Assembly: GCA_910587745.1 (NCBI GenBank) | Contig: CAJUNE010000019.1 | Location: forward strand, 1-23,861 | DNA length: 23,861 bases | DNA from: an uncultured Bacilli bacterium | GTDB lineage: Bacteria; Bacillota_I; Bacilli_A; RF39; UBA660 | Direction: 5' to 3' | Part shown: positions 23,542 to 23,861 of the stretch, piece by piece | Position numbering within the stretch: the stretch's first letter is position 1 | Layout of the letters: the number at the start of each line of letters is the position of its first letter | Program-made: the position numbers and the translations under genes | The notes under the pieces: generated by a model | The model's input: only the letters and a program-made list of their open reading frames with translations | What the model was told of the DNA's origin: nothing | Database searches by the model: none

Positions 23542-23861
23542 GTTATATCACCTAATATAAGTATACATGAAAAAACTTTAAAATAAAAGAATTAATCTAT
23601 TATTTTGAAATTAAATCTTTATCTTAATGATTTATATTTATGATTAAGATATTTATAAAATATTTTGTAATTAATTGCTAGTTTATTAGTAGTATTAGAT
23701 ATTAATAAAAAAACATTTGTTAAAAATAATCACAATATCCTTGAAAAACACTTAATTATATTGTATATTTATATTATAAAAAAATAATATAGTAGTCAAA
23801 TATGGTAAGTTTTGACAAGTTTTGTCGAAGATAATGAAAAGTTTGATAAAAAGTTATAGAA
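23542..23861. other. Non-coding AT-rich stretch to the window end
   Basis: I see no gene in these 320 bases. There is a 9-bp AT-rich inverted repeat (TATCTTAAT at 23620-23628 and ATTAAGATA at 23643-23651). A TTGACA near 23813, with an ATG at 23834 open to the end, hints at a rightward gene starting here, but the ribosome site is poor. Confidence 0.4.

Noticed and set aside
1..23861. Mycoplasma-type TGA-Trp code
   Set aside because: TGA serves as a stop codon for DUF1016 copy 1, tadZ and tadB, and Trp is encoded by TGG throughout.
23834..23861. Start of a gene at the right edge
   Set aside because: There are only nine codons and a poor ribosome site, so it cannot be supported as a feature.

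Overview
The window is very AT-rich and reads with the standard bacterial code: TGA ends several genes and TGG encodes Trp. Strong GGAGG/AGGTGA ribosome sites, a Gram-positive-style Tad pilus set and cohesin/dockerin surface proteins without LPXTG anchors suggest a low-GC Firmicute, plausibly a gut Bacilli/Clostridia lineage related to RF39 or Erysipelotrichales. That placement is inference from gene style only.

Left part (1-2.1 kb): the tail of an unknown gene with a clear terminator, then two tandem DUF1016/YhcG-type PDDEXK nuclease genes. The second carries a one-base frameshift. Their promoter is preceded by 23-bp iterons. Middle (2.25-12.7 kb): a three-gene surface operon. A 2095-residue secreted protein (cohesin-like N-terminus, about 17 cadherin-like beta-sandwich repeats, a Cys/Asp calcium-binding stretch, a C-terminal dockerin) is followed by two membrane-anchored proteins, each with an N-terminal cohesin and further beta-sandwich repeats. 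The dockerin protein probably docks on the anchored cohesins, and perhaps on its own N-terminal domain, to build a calcium-dependent surface fibre.

12.7-14.95 kb: a third DUF1016 gene with the same 23-bp iterons at its promoter, cut in two by a 1.13-kb insertion. The insertion carries a GNAT acetyltransferase, a highly folded non-coding element and, near both ends, a repeated motif resembling Tn916 integrase arm sites. Removing it at a 7-bp direct repeat restores the reading frame. 15.0-19.9 kb: a Tad/Flp pilus operon (Flp pilin, two TadE-like pseudopilins, TadZ, TadA, TadB, TadC) ending in a terminator. 19.95-23.5 kb: a VTT-family membrane protein, an ORF6N-ORF6N-PLD-like fusion protein, RmuC and a HIRAN-domain protein.

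The most unusual signal joins the nuclease genes to the ORF6N gene. All three DUF1016 copies carry a perfect inverted repeat with a one-base centre at the same position in the coding sequence, but each copy has a different arm sequence. The ORF6N gene carries two such repeats, one at the matching position in each of its two domains. Symmetry kept while sequence changes points to selection on the DNA or RNA itself, and may mark an undescribed recognition or exchange system.
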